DNA of 64,000 nt from Penium margaritaceum (lineage: Eukaryota; Streptophyta; Zygnematophyceae; Desmidiales; Peniaceae). Made by a program: the position numbers and the translations under genes. Location: contig SZWC01000516.1 of NCBI GenBank assembly GCA_023375785.1, positions 342,886 through 406,885 of the forward strand, in the 5' to 3' direction. Positions within the stretch are counted from its first letter, which is position 1. The number at the start of each line of letters is the position of its first letter. Shown piece by piece: positions 40,584 to 51,899 of this stretch. Below the pieces are notes generated by a model. It was not told where the DNA came from, ran no database searches, and saw nothing but the letters and a program-made list of their open reading frames with translations.

Positions 40584-41599
40584 TGGATCCGCCCTGCTAG
40601 CCCTGGGAAGTTGGCGATCTTCACAAGCAATCCCCCAGACATCCCTCTTTGGATGGATGGATTCCCTCATCGGATCTCACCGGTCCCGATCCGTCCTTGC
40701 GGCCAATGGAAGCCACTATGTCAAGAGAAACCTATGCGGCCGGCCCCGCCGCCCCGACAACACACCGGTCCACGACCTGGGCGGCAACCTTTGCCGTGCC
40801 CAACCAGAGGGTCAGGGGGTCAGCCCGCGGGACGCACCAGACAGCCGAGCTTGATGGCGACCGGAAACCCCATCAACCCCGCCAAAGCCCAGCAGGCGTA
40901 GTCGGCGGGATCGACGGCGGCCAATCCTTCCCAGGGGAACAGAATCCCATCATCTCCCCCGGGGAACACCCCAGGATCCCCAGCAGTCTACATAGCCTGC
41001 CAAGTGTCGCAAATGAGCAACAGTTGGTACCAACACGCTTGGAACATCGGCGAATACTGGCGGCGATATAATGAGCAAGTGGCCGCCAGGCCCCGCCAGC
41101 CCTACCCTACCATCCCCAGTCTGGCCGTCTCCACCGCCCAGCCAGTCCAGCTCTTGGATTCTCAGGCATGGCGATACGTGTGGGTGTATGTTTCAACAGG
41201 GATGCCCGGTCCATGTACCTTTGCTCCGGGCGGCGAACTGGATGGGAAACCGTTGGTTTGCTTCATTCGATAAATTCAAGGCGGCGGTATGCGCCTACTT
41301 CAAGATCGGCAACATATACGTGATGAGCGAACTGGCCACTGTCCAGACCCGCACGGGTGAAACAGTCGGCGATTTTGGCCTCCGCGTTCGGCAACTTCAT
41401 AATCGAGCACCATTGATGGCGGAGGAGGAAGTAGCCCACAATTTTGTCAAAGGATTGCCTGAAGAATTACGCGACTGGATGCTGGCCAGCCACTGTCCCA
41501 ACTTGGTGGTGGCAGAAGAAACCGGCCGCATTCTGGATAGGACATTGGAGGATAAACCAGCCCGCAAAGCCCGGAAAGCGAGCTTGTTGTCAGTACCAA
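40584..41599 (+). pseudogene. gag: G3 gypsy Gag, 3' part
   Basis: It continues G3 after P3. The best part is 41230-41570, with DKFKAAVCAYFKIGN, ELATVQTRTGETVGDFGLRV and LPEELRDWMLASHCPNL, a typical retrotransposon Gag capsid region. The upstream part is spread over several frames. It ends where P2 sequence begins near 41600, so the rest of G3 is missing. Confidence 0.6.
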
Positions 41600-42120
41600 C
41601 TCTGGTCATTGGGGTGGTGCTGCACCAACCAGGGACAACGGCGGAGGAGGGGAGAAGAAGGGGAACTGCCACTACAGTAAGAAGCTAGGCCATTGGGCGC
41701 GCGAATGCCGGAAGAAGCAGGCGGACCTTGTGGCTGGAGTGGGAGCGGGAAAGCATTTCGACGCTTCTGCGAACGTAGCAGATTGGGAGAGCAGATTGGT
41801 GACCAACATCCGGGTCCTGCACGTCTCCAACAACACTGCCTTGTTCTTGATCATCGACTCGGGAGCCACGCGACACATGACGTGTCGCCAGGAGTGGTTC
41901 TTCATCTACACCGCCATCGAGCCTCGTCGGGTGTACACGGGGGACAATCCTGTGCAAATGGCGGTTGGGGAGGGTGCGATTGTGTTTTGTGCTTCTGTTG
42001 AGGGAAAGTACGTGGAACGTTGTGTGAAGGGGGTGCTCCATCTTCCGGGGCTGGCAGCTAACCTCCTCTCTGTCTCATCTCTCATCTCGGCTTTAGCGCC
42101 ATCATCTCCATGCAGCGGAT
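41600..42120 (+). pseudogene. P2 Gag tail and protease
   Basis: The knuckle has lost its second Cys (CHYSKKLGHWAREC; P1 has CHYC). The protease loop IIDSGATRHMT is intact. After NLLSVSSLIS the sequence jumps directly to the integrase region matching P1 GFGAIISMQQM, so a few hundred bases including the first integrase His residues are deleted near 42090. Confidence 0.75.
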
Positions 42121-43122
42121 GGCTGCGGCCTCGAGCTCAATGTGGTGAAGCAGCCTGGTGCATCGACTGGTGAGAGCTGCATTGAAGGGAAGCAAGTCCG
42201 CGCTCCTTTCACTGGGGAAGGGAAGGGGGCGGCTGAGCTTCTCTCACTCGTTCACTCTGATTTGTGCGGTCCCATGCCATCACAATCCTAGTCCGGCAAG
42301 TTGTACTTTTTCACGTTCATTGATGAAAAGTCGAGGAAGACGTGGGTGTCCTTCCTGGCTGGCAATAGTGAGTGTTTTGATGCTTTCAAGGTGTAGATTG
42401 CTGCTGCACAAAATGAGAGTGGCAGGCGGTTGAAGGTGTTTTGCACCGATGGTGGAGGAGAGTACCTCTCCAACGACTTCCGCACCTTCCTCGAGCGTTG
42501 CGAGATCAAGCACGAGGTCACCCCACCTGGAACACCGCAGCTAAACGGCGTGGCTGAACGCGCGAACCGCACACTCATGGAGCGTGTTTGCAGTATGCTC
42601 AAAGATGCGGAGCTCCCACCAACCTTCTGGGCAGAAGTGGTCAACACTGCCGTGTACCTGAAAAACCAGAGTCCCACCCGTGCCGTACCGCTGATGACAC
42701 CGGAGGAGGCGTGGACGGGACGCAAGCCAACAGTGACGCACCTGAAAGTCTTCGGGTGTGGCACATTTGTGCACGTGCCTATCGGCAGCCGTAACAAGCT
42801 GGACGCAAAGTCGGTGAAGGCCGCCTTCCTCGGCTACAACACCATGGGATACTGCCTCTACAACCTCGCTGTACGCAAGATCATCTGCAGACGTGATGTG
42901 GTCTTTCAAGAGGACATGAAGGGCTGGACTTGGAGCCCTATGTCTGCAGTTCCACCTGATCCCGCACTTGTACCTGAAGTAGGAGAAGTTCCGGTAGTAG
43001 AAGAGGACGGTGCGGAAGATGGCGATGACAATGGTAACGACAAGGAGGTGGAGGGAGCTGAGAAGGAGAAGGATCCAGCAGCCAAATCTGATGAGGAGGA
43101 GCAAGAAAGCAATGTACAGTAG
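42121..43122 (+). pseudogene. pol: P2 integrase
   Basis: Contains VHSDLCGPM and, after a stop and frameshift near 42290-42430, the frame at 42430-43122 with CTDGGGEYLSND and GVAERANRTLMERV, so the second and third acidic residues are present. The zinc-binding part is mostly deleted. It ends with a TAG in the acidic linker. Confidence 0.75.
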
Positions 43123-44857
43123 CTGCCACGACGGTCCGCACGCATCAACAAAGGTACAAAGGACAGTCGGGAGCCGCTGAGGCAATGGGAGTGCCTTGCA
43201 AGAAAACAGAGGCCGCTGAAGGAGCTGGTGAACATGTGCACTTTTTTATCTTCACATAAGTCCTCAGACCTCGAGCTTCTCTTCCTCACCATCACCGAAG
43301 ACCCAGAAACATGCCCTGAAGCCATGCGCAGCACCGAGGCGGCAGTTTGGCGTGCCGCAGCAGACAAGGAGTATGGTGCGCTCATGAAGAACGGCACCTG
43401 GACTCTCGAGGAGGCTCCATGTGACAGTCGGGTGATCGGGTGCCGGTGGATCTTCAGGCGCAAGCGTGGTGCGGATGGTAAGGTGCTCAGGTACAAAGCA
43501 TGGTTGGCTGCGAAAGGGTATGCGTAGACTAAGGGTGTGGATTAAAATGAGACATTCGCATCTGTCGCAAAGTTCCCATCCCTCCGAGCGATCCTCGCTC
43601 TTGCTGCTGCTATTGACTTGGAGGTGCACCAAATGGATATGACTTGTGCATTTCCAAATGGTGACCTCCAGGAGGATGTTTACATGGAGCAGCCAGAGGG
43701 GTATGTGGTGAAGGGAAAGGAGGATTTGGTATGCAAGCTTGTGAAGGCCCTCAACGGCCTGAAGCAAGCCCCGCGAGCATGGTACCACAAGATGGATGAG
43801 CAGCTGGCTGGCCTTGGCTTTGTGCACAGTGAAGCTGACCATGCAGTCTATGGGCGCACGCAAGAGGCAAGCCAGGTCATCATCATGCTCTTTGTTGATG
43901 ATCTGCTCGTTGCATCTGACTCCAAGTCTCTTTTGGACGATGTGAAGCAGTTCCCTTGCTGCCACGTTTGTCATGAAAGACATGGGAGAACTCAGCTACT
44001 ACCTTGGCCTTCAGGTCAAGCGCGACCGGCTGCAGCAGACTTTGGAGTTGTCGTAGAGCACGTACGTTAGCGACATCATCAAGCGCTTCAACATGGCAGG
44101 AGCGCGCAAAGCCGCGACACCACTGGCAGTGGGAGCGAAGCTGAGCATGATGCAGACTCCCCGCAGCATGCAAGAGAGCAGTCGCATGGAAGCAGTGCCC
44201 TACCAATCAGCAGTTGGGAGTCTCATGTATGCAGCAGTCGGCACGCGCCTTGACACCAGCCAAGCAGTGGGAGTGCTCAGCATGTTTTGCGCAAATCCGG
44301 GCATGCCGCATTGGGTGGCGGTTAAGCGCGCGCTGCACTACCTTGACAGCAGCAGCAGAGTTTGCCTCACCTTCAACGGTAACAACAGCCCCGTCCTCAT
44401 CGGCTACAGCAACCTAGATTGGGGAGGTGACCGGGACACAAGGAGTTCGACCAGTGGGTTCGTGTTTGTGCTCGGGGGAGGTACAATCAGTTGGAGGAGC
44501 AAGAAACAAGAGTGTGTCGCCCTCTCCTCCACTGAAGCAGAGTATGTCGCCCTGAGTAAAGTACCAAAGGAAGCCATGTGGCTGCGTGAGCTGCTGGCAA
44601 GCCTTGGACAGCAGCAGACTACAGCGACCACCATCTACTGTGACAACATGAGCGCCATTGCTGTGACCAAGAAAACAGAGTTTCACGCCCGCACCAAGCA
44701 CATCGACCTGCGATATCACTTCATCCGCGAGCTCGTGGCAAAGAAGGTGGTGCAGATCAAGTTCTGCCCTTCAAGCATGATGTTGGCAGACTTTCTCACC
44801 AAGCCGCTGGCAGTGCATCGCTTTCAGCAGCTGAGGGGACAGTGCAGAATTGTGTGA
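43123..44857 (+). pseudogene. pol: P2 reverse transcriptase - RNase H
   Basis: RT starts in the frame at 43228 and is cut by TAG 43525-43527 and TAA 43543-43545. It resumes at 43618 with VHQMDMTCAFPNGDL, LNGLKQAPRAWYHKM and the catalytic box FVDDLLVASD, and breaks by frameshift near 43950. RNase H is open at 44093-44857 (SSTEAEYVALSK, YCDNMSAIAVTK). Confidence 0.8.
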
Positions 44858-44882
44858 TTTTTATTCTCGCAAAGTGGAAGAA

Positions 44883-45533
44883 TGATGGATATGAGGGTGT
44901 CAGAAAGTGACAGAAATAGGTTGCTCGATAAAAAAAAATCTGGCATGACAGTTGCACAGAGGATGTTTCACAGGTTCCAACGCACTTTACGGAACTAAAT
45001 TCGGAGTCCGTTTGAGTGAGTTATGGATTTCCAAAGTTTGGAGATCATGGGTCGGGTTCAAGTGATGACGTGAGCACTTTAAGCTCAAAAGGCAGCAGGA
45101 TTATTGGCCAGGACGACTGAGAGCGGCCTTCAAGGAGAAAAGAAGGCTGGAGGAAATCCAGGAGACTTCAAGGAAGGACCAGTGCATGATTATTGGCCGT
45201 GCAGGTCGTGCGAAACATAATTTTCATGTGTGACAGGGTGACTGCCGCTCATCCTGCTAGGCTAGGAGAGTATGCTAGAGGGTCAACTTTGACAGAGTGG
45301 ATCTCAGTGCTCCCTTGGCCAAATGAGGCATATAAGGGCTTGTTAGAAAGCTGTGATGATTTAATTTCTCACTCAAGAGTTGATTCAGACATTTGCGTTC
45401 TCTTCTGATCTAAATTCACTTCCGTAATTTCTGTCTGTGCAACCTGCAACTCCCTCTCACAAACAGTTGGTCTTGCCTAGGCGGCTAGTGGTGAGCCTCA
45501 TCACCTCCCAGAGGGCTGTCCCAGTTTCTATCA
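44883..45533 (+). repeat. P2 3' LTR (651 bp)
   Basis: It begins TGATGGATATGAGGGTGTCA after the purine stretch CAAAGTGGAAGAA and ends CAGTTTCTATCA. It matches P1's LTRs along its length. A TATA-like ATATAAGGGC is near 45330. Confidence 0.85.
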
Positions 45534-45930
45534 GTTTCTGCTTTTTTTTGTGCTTGAAATCTTGTCATTCAGCTGTTGTATATCCAAAAAATTTCGATGT
45601 CTCTTGTGGAATGAACTTAGATTCCCTCATATCCTTCATTATAATACGCATGTCATTTTTCCAACATGTTTCACAAAATTCCTTGAGGTGAAATAGCTCA
45701 GATACCCATAAAACGCAAAGTGTGACTTCATCTTCCTGTCGTTTAGAAGAAAAGTAACAACCCGCCCGTGGTTTGGAAGAAAAGCAACCATCCGCCCACC
45801 ATGCGTTACAAAAGCAACCATCCGTCCAGCCTCTGCAACAAAATCAACTAGCCGCCTACCCCAATCTTCATGCTGGATCACAGCATGTGTTTTGGACCTG
45901 ACACGGAAATAAGTGCAGTGCAGTGTGCAG

Positions 45931-45935
<5 letters not shown>
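45534..45935. other. No gene seen
   Basis: Unassigned DNA. The stretch 45750-45860 repeats the phrase AAAAGCAACCATCCG with variation, so it is a small degenerate repeat. Confidence 0.4.
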
Positions 45936-46007
<72 letters not shown>

Positions 46008-46018
46008 TGTGTGTGTCC
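45936..46018. repeat. (GT)n microsatellite
   Basis: About 80 bp of GT dinucleotides. Confidence 0.95.
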
Positions 46019-46133
46019 GTCTAAGACACAGTGAATGACAAAAATTATGTTATGCATCAATGCTACTTGGTATGTGGCGGGAACATGACATTTGTTTTAG
46101 CGTTTCTGGGTTCCTAAGGTATGTTTTGTGTAA

Positions 46134-46249
46134 CATTGGCATGTGCGTTATTTTATGTATGGTATTGTCATATGCTTTAGTTTATGTGCGACATTGTCAT
46201 ATGCGTTATTTTTTGTGCGGCATTGTCATATGCGTTATTTTGTGTGCGG
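46134..46249. repeat. 29-bp minisatellite, 4 units
   Basis: Units begin at 46134, 46163, 46192 and 46221 with CATTGTCATATGCGTTA or variants; the last two differ at only one position. Confidence 0.85.
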
Positions 46250-46526
46250 CATTGGCATATCAGCCATAAAGTTCCCAAAACGGGGTATATCGTGACCGAA
46301 CCCAATTCCTTTGAAAAGCTTAGTAGTGATTCGTTGTGTAATAAATATCCATGAACCTTTTCAAGATTCCAGATGTACATTTTGATCTGCTTGAATGTTT
46401 GAAGGGCTTCCCAAGAAGAATGTACAAAACCCCATGGAATTTTCACGGCATATTTCTTTGAGTATACAGTTGCGATATACATAGTATGAAGTGTGTATTT
46501 GTCACAAGTGACTGACCATAAATTCT

Positions 46527-46663
46527 CTTTCTCTCTCCCCTCTCTCCTCTTCCCTCTCTCTCTCTCTGTACATTTCTCTATCTCTCTCCTCACTTTCTCG
46601 CTTGAACTATCTCTCTCTCCCTCTGTCTCTCTCTCTCTCTCTCTCTCTCCCTCTCTCTCTGTT

Positions 46664-46702
<39 letters not shown>

Positions 46703-46805
46703 GAACTCTCTCCCTCTCTTCTCATTATTTTTCCTCTCCTATCCTCTCCTATCTTCTCCTCTCTCTCTCACTCTCTCTCACTCGTGTTCTCTCTCTCTCT
46801 ATCTC

Positions 46806-46849
<44 letters not shown>

Positions 46850-46859
46850 TCTCTCTGTT

Positions 46860-46898
<39 letters not shown>

Positions 46899-47060
46899 GA
46901 ACTCTCTCCCTCTCTTCTCATTATTTTTCCTCTCCTATCCTCTCCTATCTTCTCCTCTCTCTCTCACTCTCTCTCACTCGTGTTCTCTCTCTCTCTATCT
47001 CTCTCTCTCTCCCTCTCTCTCTCTCTCTCTTGATATCTGTCTCTCTCCCTCTTTCTCTCC
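46527..47060. repeat. (CT)n low-complexity tract with a 196-bp tandem duplication
   Basis: CT-rich DNA in which a segment containing TCGAACTCTCTCCCTCTC (46701 and 46897), the nearby TCATTATTTTTCCTCTCC and CACTCGTGTTCTCTC recurs with a 196-bp period. Confidence 0.9.
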
Positions 47061-47194
47061 CCGTCTCCTTTTTCCTTATCCTTTTCCTTCTCCTTGTACT
47101 TGTCCCTTTCCTTATCCTTCTACTCCTCATCTGTGTTATCCTTCTTCTCCTCCTTTTGTCCTCCTTTTCCTTGTCCTTCTCCTTTTCCACTTTT

Positions 47195-47492
47195 TTTGTG
47201 TGTATGTGTGTTTGTCAGAGTGTGTCTGTTTTTATGTGTGTGTATGTATGTGTGTGTGTGTGTGTGTATGTGTGTATATGTGTGTGTGTTTACTTGTGTG
47301 TATGTGTGTGTGCGTGGATGTGTGTATGTGTGTGTACATTTGTGTGTGTGTCAGTGAGTGAATGTACGTGTGTGTATGTGTGTGTGTGTGTGTATGTGTG
47401 TGTATGTGTGTGTGTATGTGTGTGTGTGTGTGTATGTGTGTGTGTGTATGTGTGTGTCTGTGTGTGTATGTGTGTGTACTTTTCTATGTGTG
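47195..47492. repeat. (TG)n microsatellite
   Basis: About 300 bp of imperfect TG dinucleotides interrupted by TATG. It directly precedes the P4 5' LTR. Confidence 0.9.
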
Positions 47493-47497
47493 TGAAT

Positions 47498-48469
47498 TGT
47501 TGAAGATTTCCCCTCTGCATGCCCAAGTGCGGCGCCGGGAGGCGCCGACAAGCCGAAAGAGAGGAAATTACTTGTCGACGGATCTGGCGACTCGAGGATT
47601 TCTCGAATCCTAAAATGGAGGATTGCCCCTGAAAGTTGACGAGTTGGTGAATCCGGTGGAAGGTTTTTCACTGGAATCGGACAAGTAACGAGGGAGATAT
47701 GGGCTTCCAAAGTTAGGGTGTGCGCGGCGGCTCTGGGAGTCGGCCGCGGTTCGGCCAGAGGTGGATAATCCACCTGAACGAGTAACAAAATGTCATCTGG
47801 TGATTTTTCTCCGAAAGGACTGCCGAGGCGTTCGGTGGATGATCCGCCGGATTTAGGCTTGCAGTTTTGTTACTGAGGGCCTTAGCCAAAATCCTGGCTC
47901 GGAGTCCGAAACTCAGAAGTACAGTTTGTTACTTGGGGACAGTCAAAATTCTGACTGGAGGTCCACGAACAGGTTTCGACCCACATCAATCCCCATCACC
48001 AAACTCGATGATTAACTCATCGGAACAGACCCCAAAGGCATGAGGGGCGCCGCCACTACGCGTAGGGACATCTGTGCCTCCGGAATGGCGTTTTGATGGG
48101 TCCTTAATGTGTGAAGGCGCCTCGGCGGGCGACGTGGTGCGCGCCGTCATGTGAGCAGCTGATTTGGGGTGCTGCGCTTCGACTAACGTAGCGGGAGCTA
48201 TGGTTATCCGCATCATGCAAGGTTTGGTGAGTCGGAGAGCTCATTACTAGCCCTACAAATGTTCAGATCATGCCTATGTTGAAAAACTAATGCAAAATCG
48301 CGTTATTCCCTTCACAAAGTGACTGTCTCACAACTGTCTTCCACTTCAGAAACATAGCGTGAGGCGACCAGAAAGCTCACGTTTACACTCTGAACCTGCA
48401 CAAAAGAAGCCGTGAACATAGAAGACCCATCAGGCTACGTTGGTACTGCCACAACACGGTTTCCCAATA
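47498..48469 (+). repeat. P4 5' LTR (972 bp)
   Basis: It starts TGTTGAAGATTT and ends TTTCCCAATA (3' LTR: TTTCTCAACA). It carries foldbacks such as GGTGGAT-A-ATCCACC. Confidence 0.85.
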
Positions 48470-48471
48470 AA

Positions 48472-48485
48472 GGGTTATGGGCCCA
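48472..48485 (+). other. Primer-binding site of P4 (anticodon arm of tRNA-iMet)
   Basis: GGGTTATGGGCCCA lies two bases from the LTR end, the same motif and spacing as in P3. Confidence 0.8.
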
Positions 48486-48593
48486 GAGCCCTGACCGGAC
48501 TTCACATCGTTCACGAATTTCGCGGCGGACGGGACTGTCGTCGGGGACGACATCGTCGTCAAACTCTGAGGTCCCGGAATTGAAGACTGCACA

Positions 48594-49043
48594 ATGGCGC
48601 AGAAGGAGACGCAGGCCATCCAGAAGTATGCCGGCGACCCTGGCTTTGGGCTATGGAGGTGGCACTTCGAGATCCACCTCGCGCATAAGGGTGTGCTGCA
48701 GGTCATGGAGGGAACCAAAGTCCTCCACGACGCGACAGCGATGGAAGCGCAGAAGGAAGCCTTTGAAAAGAAGAACACGGAGGCGCTCATGCTGCTGGTG
48801 TCCGGGACGGCTGAGTCGCAGTGGGGCTACTTCCAGGGCTGCAAGCTGGCAGCCGAGGCTTGGCAAAAACTCTGCACCATTCATCAATCCAAGTCGCTGG
48901 CGAACAAAATCTTCCCAATGAAGCCACTCTGGACAGTGACAATCGAGGAGGAAGATGATGTCATTTCCGCCATGCAGCAGATTGAGTCGCTCGCCTCATA
49001 GTGCAACTACGTGGGTTGGAAGATTGACATGCAGCTGTAGGGG
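48594..49043 (+). pseudogene. gag: P4 Gag, N-terminal part
   Basis: MAQKETQAIQKYAGDPGFGL starts the copia Gag; its LWRWHFEIHLAHKGVLQVME resembles P3's Gag at the same place. A TAG at 48999-49001 and another near 49038 interrupt the frame. Confidence 0.75.
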
Positions 49044-50339
49044 ATGGCCCTCCTTATGGCCCTTTCTGACAGTCGGAGCCCTCTCATCACCGTCTTGGAA
49101 GGATGGGCAGAGGATAAGCTCACCTATGGCGCGGTCGCAGAGTACATTCGCAACGAGACACATCGACAAAGCTGTGGGGAGTCCTCGTCTTCCTCATTGA
49201 CCCTGGTCACCAAAACGCGTGGTGGCGGAAGTGGGGGCAAGGGAGGTGGCGGACATGGTGGCGACAAGAAGGGCGCCAAGAAGACTGCGTGCCGCAACTG
49301 CGGCAAGGAGGGCCACTGGGCCCGTGAGTGCACCGAGGAGGTAAAGGCCGACGGCAAGGACGCCAAAGGCAAGAAGTCGCTCCTCAACGGCACTCAGAAC
49401 CACTACCTCAATAAGGCTAACCGGCGATGCCTTGGCTCCGGAGCCGAGGAGCACACCCAAGTCAAGAAGGTCAGGTTCATCAACTACACCAAGTCCAGCA
49501 ATTCCATGGTGGTCGCGAACGACAAGGTCAAGCCGGCGGCTGGCCAAGGAGATGTGGATGTGGAGGTGGTGGTTGGTGGGAAGCGGGTGCAGCGCGTGAT
49601 CAAGAACATGCAGCACGTACCTGGCTTGGCTGACATCGTAAGTGTCAGCCGCTTGATGGACAAGGGGTACAAGGTGCTCTTCAGGAGAAAGGGGGCAGTC
49701 GTGCGGAAGGACGGTGGCGGCGAGCCCGTGTTGGAAGCTAAGCGCGAGGGAGGCCTCTACATCGTGGAGACCAAGGTGATCCCCGCGGCGAGAGTTTCGG
49801 CAGACTCGCAAGAACGCACCATCAACCTGGCCAAAGGAGGGGGGGCTGATCTGGAGCTCTGGCACCGACGACTGGGGCATTCCTCACCCACAGTCGTGAA
49901 GGAGATGGCGAAGCGCGAGCTGGTATGCGGCCTCGTCATCGACGGTGCGGAAGAGGTGACGGATGCAGCGATGCACCAAAATAACGAGCCTTGCATTTTG
50001 GGCAAGGCGCGGTGCGGCGTTCAAGGGAACGAGAATCGCGCCTCGGACCTGCTGGAGGTCGTGCACAGTGACGTGTGCGGACCATTCAAGATTGCGTCAA
50101 ATGGCGACGTGCGCTACTTTGTCACCTTCATTGATGACTACAGCAGAAAACTCCACATGTACTTCATGAAGCGGAAAGGCGAGGTCCTGGACCGGCTGAA
50201 GGAGTACGTCGCCGCGGTGGAGAGGCAGACTAACCAGAAGGTCAGAGCGCTACGCAGCGACAACGGTGGAGAGTACGTGGGCTGTAGCGGGTGGATGAAG
50301 CAGCAGGGCATAAAATGGCAACAAACTACGCGTGCTTGA
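49044..50339 (+). pseudogene. P4 Gag end, protease remnant, integrase part
   Basis: A 431-codon open frame. The knuckle CRNCGKEGHWAREC is at residues 83-96. No D-S-G protease loop is found, although the flanking protease block (MQHVPGLADIVSVSRLMDKG) is present. The integrase follows with LWHRRLGHSS, VVHSDVCGPF, TFIDDYSRKL and RSDNGGEYVG. It stops soon after the second acidic residue, where a deletion joins it to RNase H near 50325, so the third acidic residue and all RT are missing. Confidence 0.75.
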
Positions 50340-50872
50340 GGTTCGACGACAAGGGGCGGGCGGACCCCTTGCGTCTGGTCTGCTACACGGATGCAAACTA
50401 CGCTGGCGACGTCGACAAGCAGAAGTCCACATCCGGCTACGCGTTCTTCCTCGCTGGTGCAGCGGTCTCATGGTGCAGCAGGAAGCAGGACTGCGTCGCC
50501 ACCTCCACAGTGGAAGCAGAGTACATCGCGCTGGCCGAGGCGGTCAAGGAGGCGGTGTGGCTCCGCAGGTTGCTGGGGGAGCTGGGTGTGCCACAGCAGG
50601 AGCCTAAGGTGGTGCAAGAGGACAACACTGGCTCCATCTCGTTGACCAACAACCCGACGCAGCACAGGAGGACGAAGCACATTGATGTGCGTTATCACTA
50701 CGCACGGGACATGGTTGAAAAGGGGCAGGTGGTTCTGCAGCACTGCAGCACGCACAACATGCTTGCGAATTGCTTGACCAAAGCGCAACCCGTGGACCGG
50801 CACGCATTGAGTGTGGCCGGACATGGGATGACCAGCTATGATGGGCTGGAGGGCGCACCGGAAGATGAGTGA
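50291..50872 (+). pseudogene. P4 RNase H
   Basis: A 193-codon frame holding the RNase H of copia elements: CYTDANYAGDVDKQKSTSGY, SRKQDCVATSTVEAEYIALA, EDNTGSISLTNNPTQHRRTK and HIDVRYHYARD. The first 15 or so codons are integrase DNA read in another register across the deletion junction. The conserved acidic positions are present. Confidence 0.75.
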
Positions 50873-50914
50873 GAGCAAGCAGGAGCAGCGGGCATGGCAG
50901 GTGCAAGGGGGAAA

Positions 50915-51894
50915 TGTTGAAGATTTGCCCCTCTGCATGCCCAAGTGCGGCGCCGGGAAGCGCCGACGAGCCGCCAGAGAGAGAAAATTCCTCGTCGTTG
51001 GATCTGGTGACTCGAGTATTGCTCGAATCCTAAAACAGATGATTGTCCCTGAAAGTTGACGAGTCCCTGAATCCGGTGGAAGTTGTTTCACCTAAATCGG
51101 ACACGTAACGAGGGAGATATGGGCTTCCAAAGTTGGGGTGTGCGCGGCGGCTCTGGGAGTCGGCCGCGGTTCGACCGGAGGTGGATTATCCACCTGAACG
51201 AGCAACAAAATGCAATCTGGAGATTTTGCTCCGGAAGGACTGCCGAGGCGTCCGGTGGATGATCCGCCGGATTTAGGAGTGCAGTTTTGTTACTAAGGGA
51301 CTTAGCCAAAATCATAGCTCGGAGTCCGAAACTCAGTAGTACAGTTTGTTACTCGGGGACTAGGCCAAAATTCCGACTGCAGGTCCGCGAACAGGTTTCG
51401 ACCCACATCCATCCCCATCACCAAACTCGATGATTAGCTCATCAAAACAGATCCCAAAGGCGCAAGGGGCGCCGCCACTGCGCGTAGGGACATCTGCGCC
51501 GCCGGAAGGGCGTTATTGATGGGTCCTTGATGTGTGAAGGCACCTCGGCGGGTGACGTGGTGCGCGCCGCCGAGTGAGCGGCTGGTTTGGGGTGCTGCAC
51601 TTCGACTGACGTAGCGGGAGCTACGGTTATCCGAATGGCGCACAGTTTGGTGCGTTTGAGAGCTCATGACTAGCCCTACAAATGTTCAGATGATGTCCAT
51701 GTTATAAAACTAATGCCAAATTGTGTTATTCCTTTCTCAAAAGTGACTGTCTCACTACTGTCTTCCACTTCCAGAAACATAGCGTGAGGCGACCAGAAAG
51801 CTCACGCTTAGACTCAGAACCTGCACAAAAGAAGTCGTGAACTTAGAAGACTTGTCAGGCCATGTTGGAACTGCCACCACACAGTTTCTCAACA
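50915..51894 (+). repeat. P4 3' LTR (980 bp)
   Basis: It starts TGTTGAAGATTT after the purine tract CAAGGGGGAAA and ends TTTCTCAACA. It is followed by GGAG and an N. Confidence 0.85.
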
Positions 51895-51898
51895 GGAG

Positions 51899-51899
51899 N
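51899..51899. other. Single-N assembly join
   Basis: Four bases after the P4 LTR the sequence jumps into the middle of element C's internal region. C's 5' LTR, primer site and first ~700 bp are missing here. Confidence 0.8.

Larger units (their letters stand above)
41600..45533 (+). mobile_element. P2: 5'-truncated copia element
   Basis: It starts inside Gag just before the zinc knuckle and ends with a complete 3' LTR (44883-45533). It is a relative of P1 in the opposite orientation. Its 5' LTR, primer site and most of Gag are absent. Many stops, frameshifts and one internal deletion make it a fossil. Confidence 0.85.
47498..51894 (+). mobile_element. P4: Ty1/copia element with RT deleted
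   Basis: LTRs at 47498-48469 and 50915-51894 bound gag, part of the integrase and RNase H. The RT and the end of the integrase are gone. The primer site matches the tRNA-iMet anticodon arm, as in P3. The target duplication cannot be tested because the right flank is lost at the N join 51899. Confidence 0.85.

Noticed and set aside
46493-47503. A 336-codon frame over the CT and TG tracts
   Set aside because: Low-complexity dinucleotide repeats; no protein-like sequence outside them.
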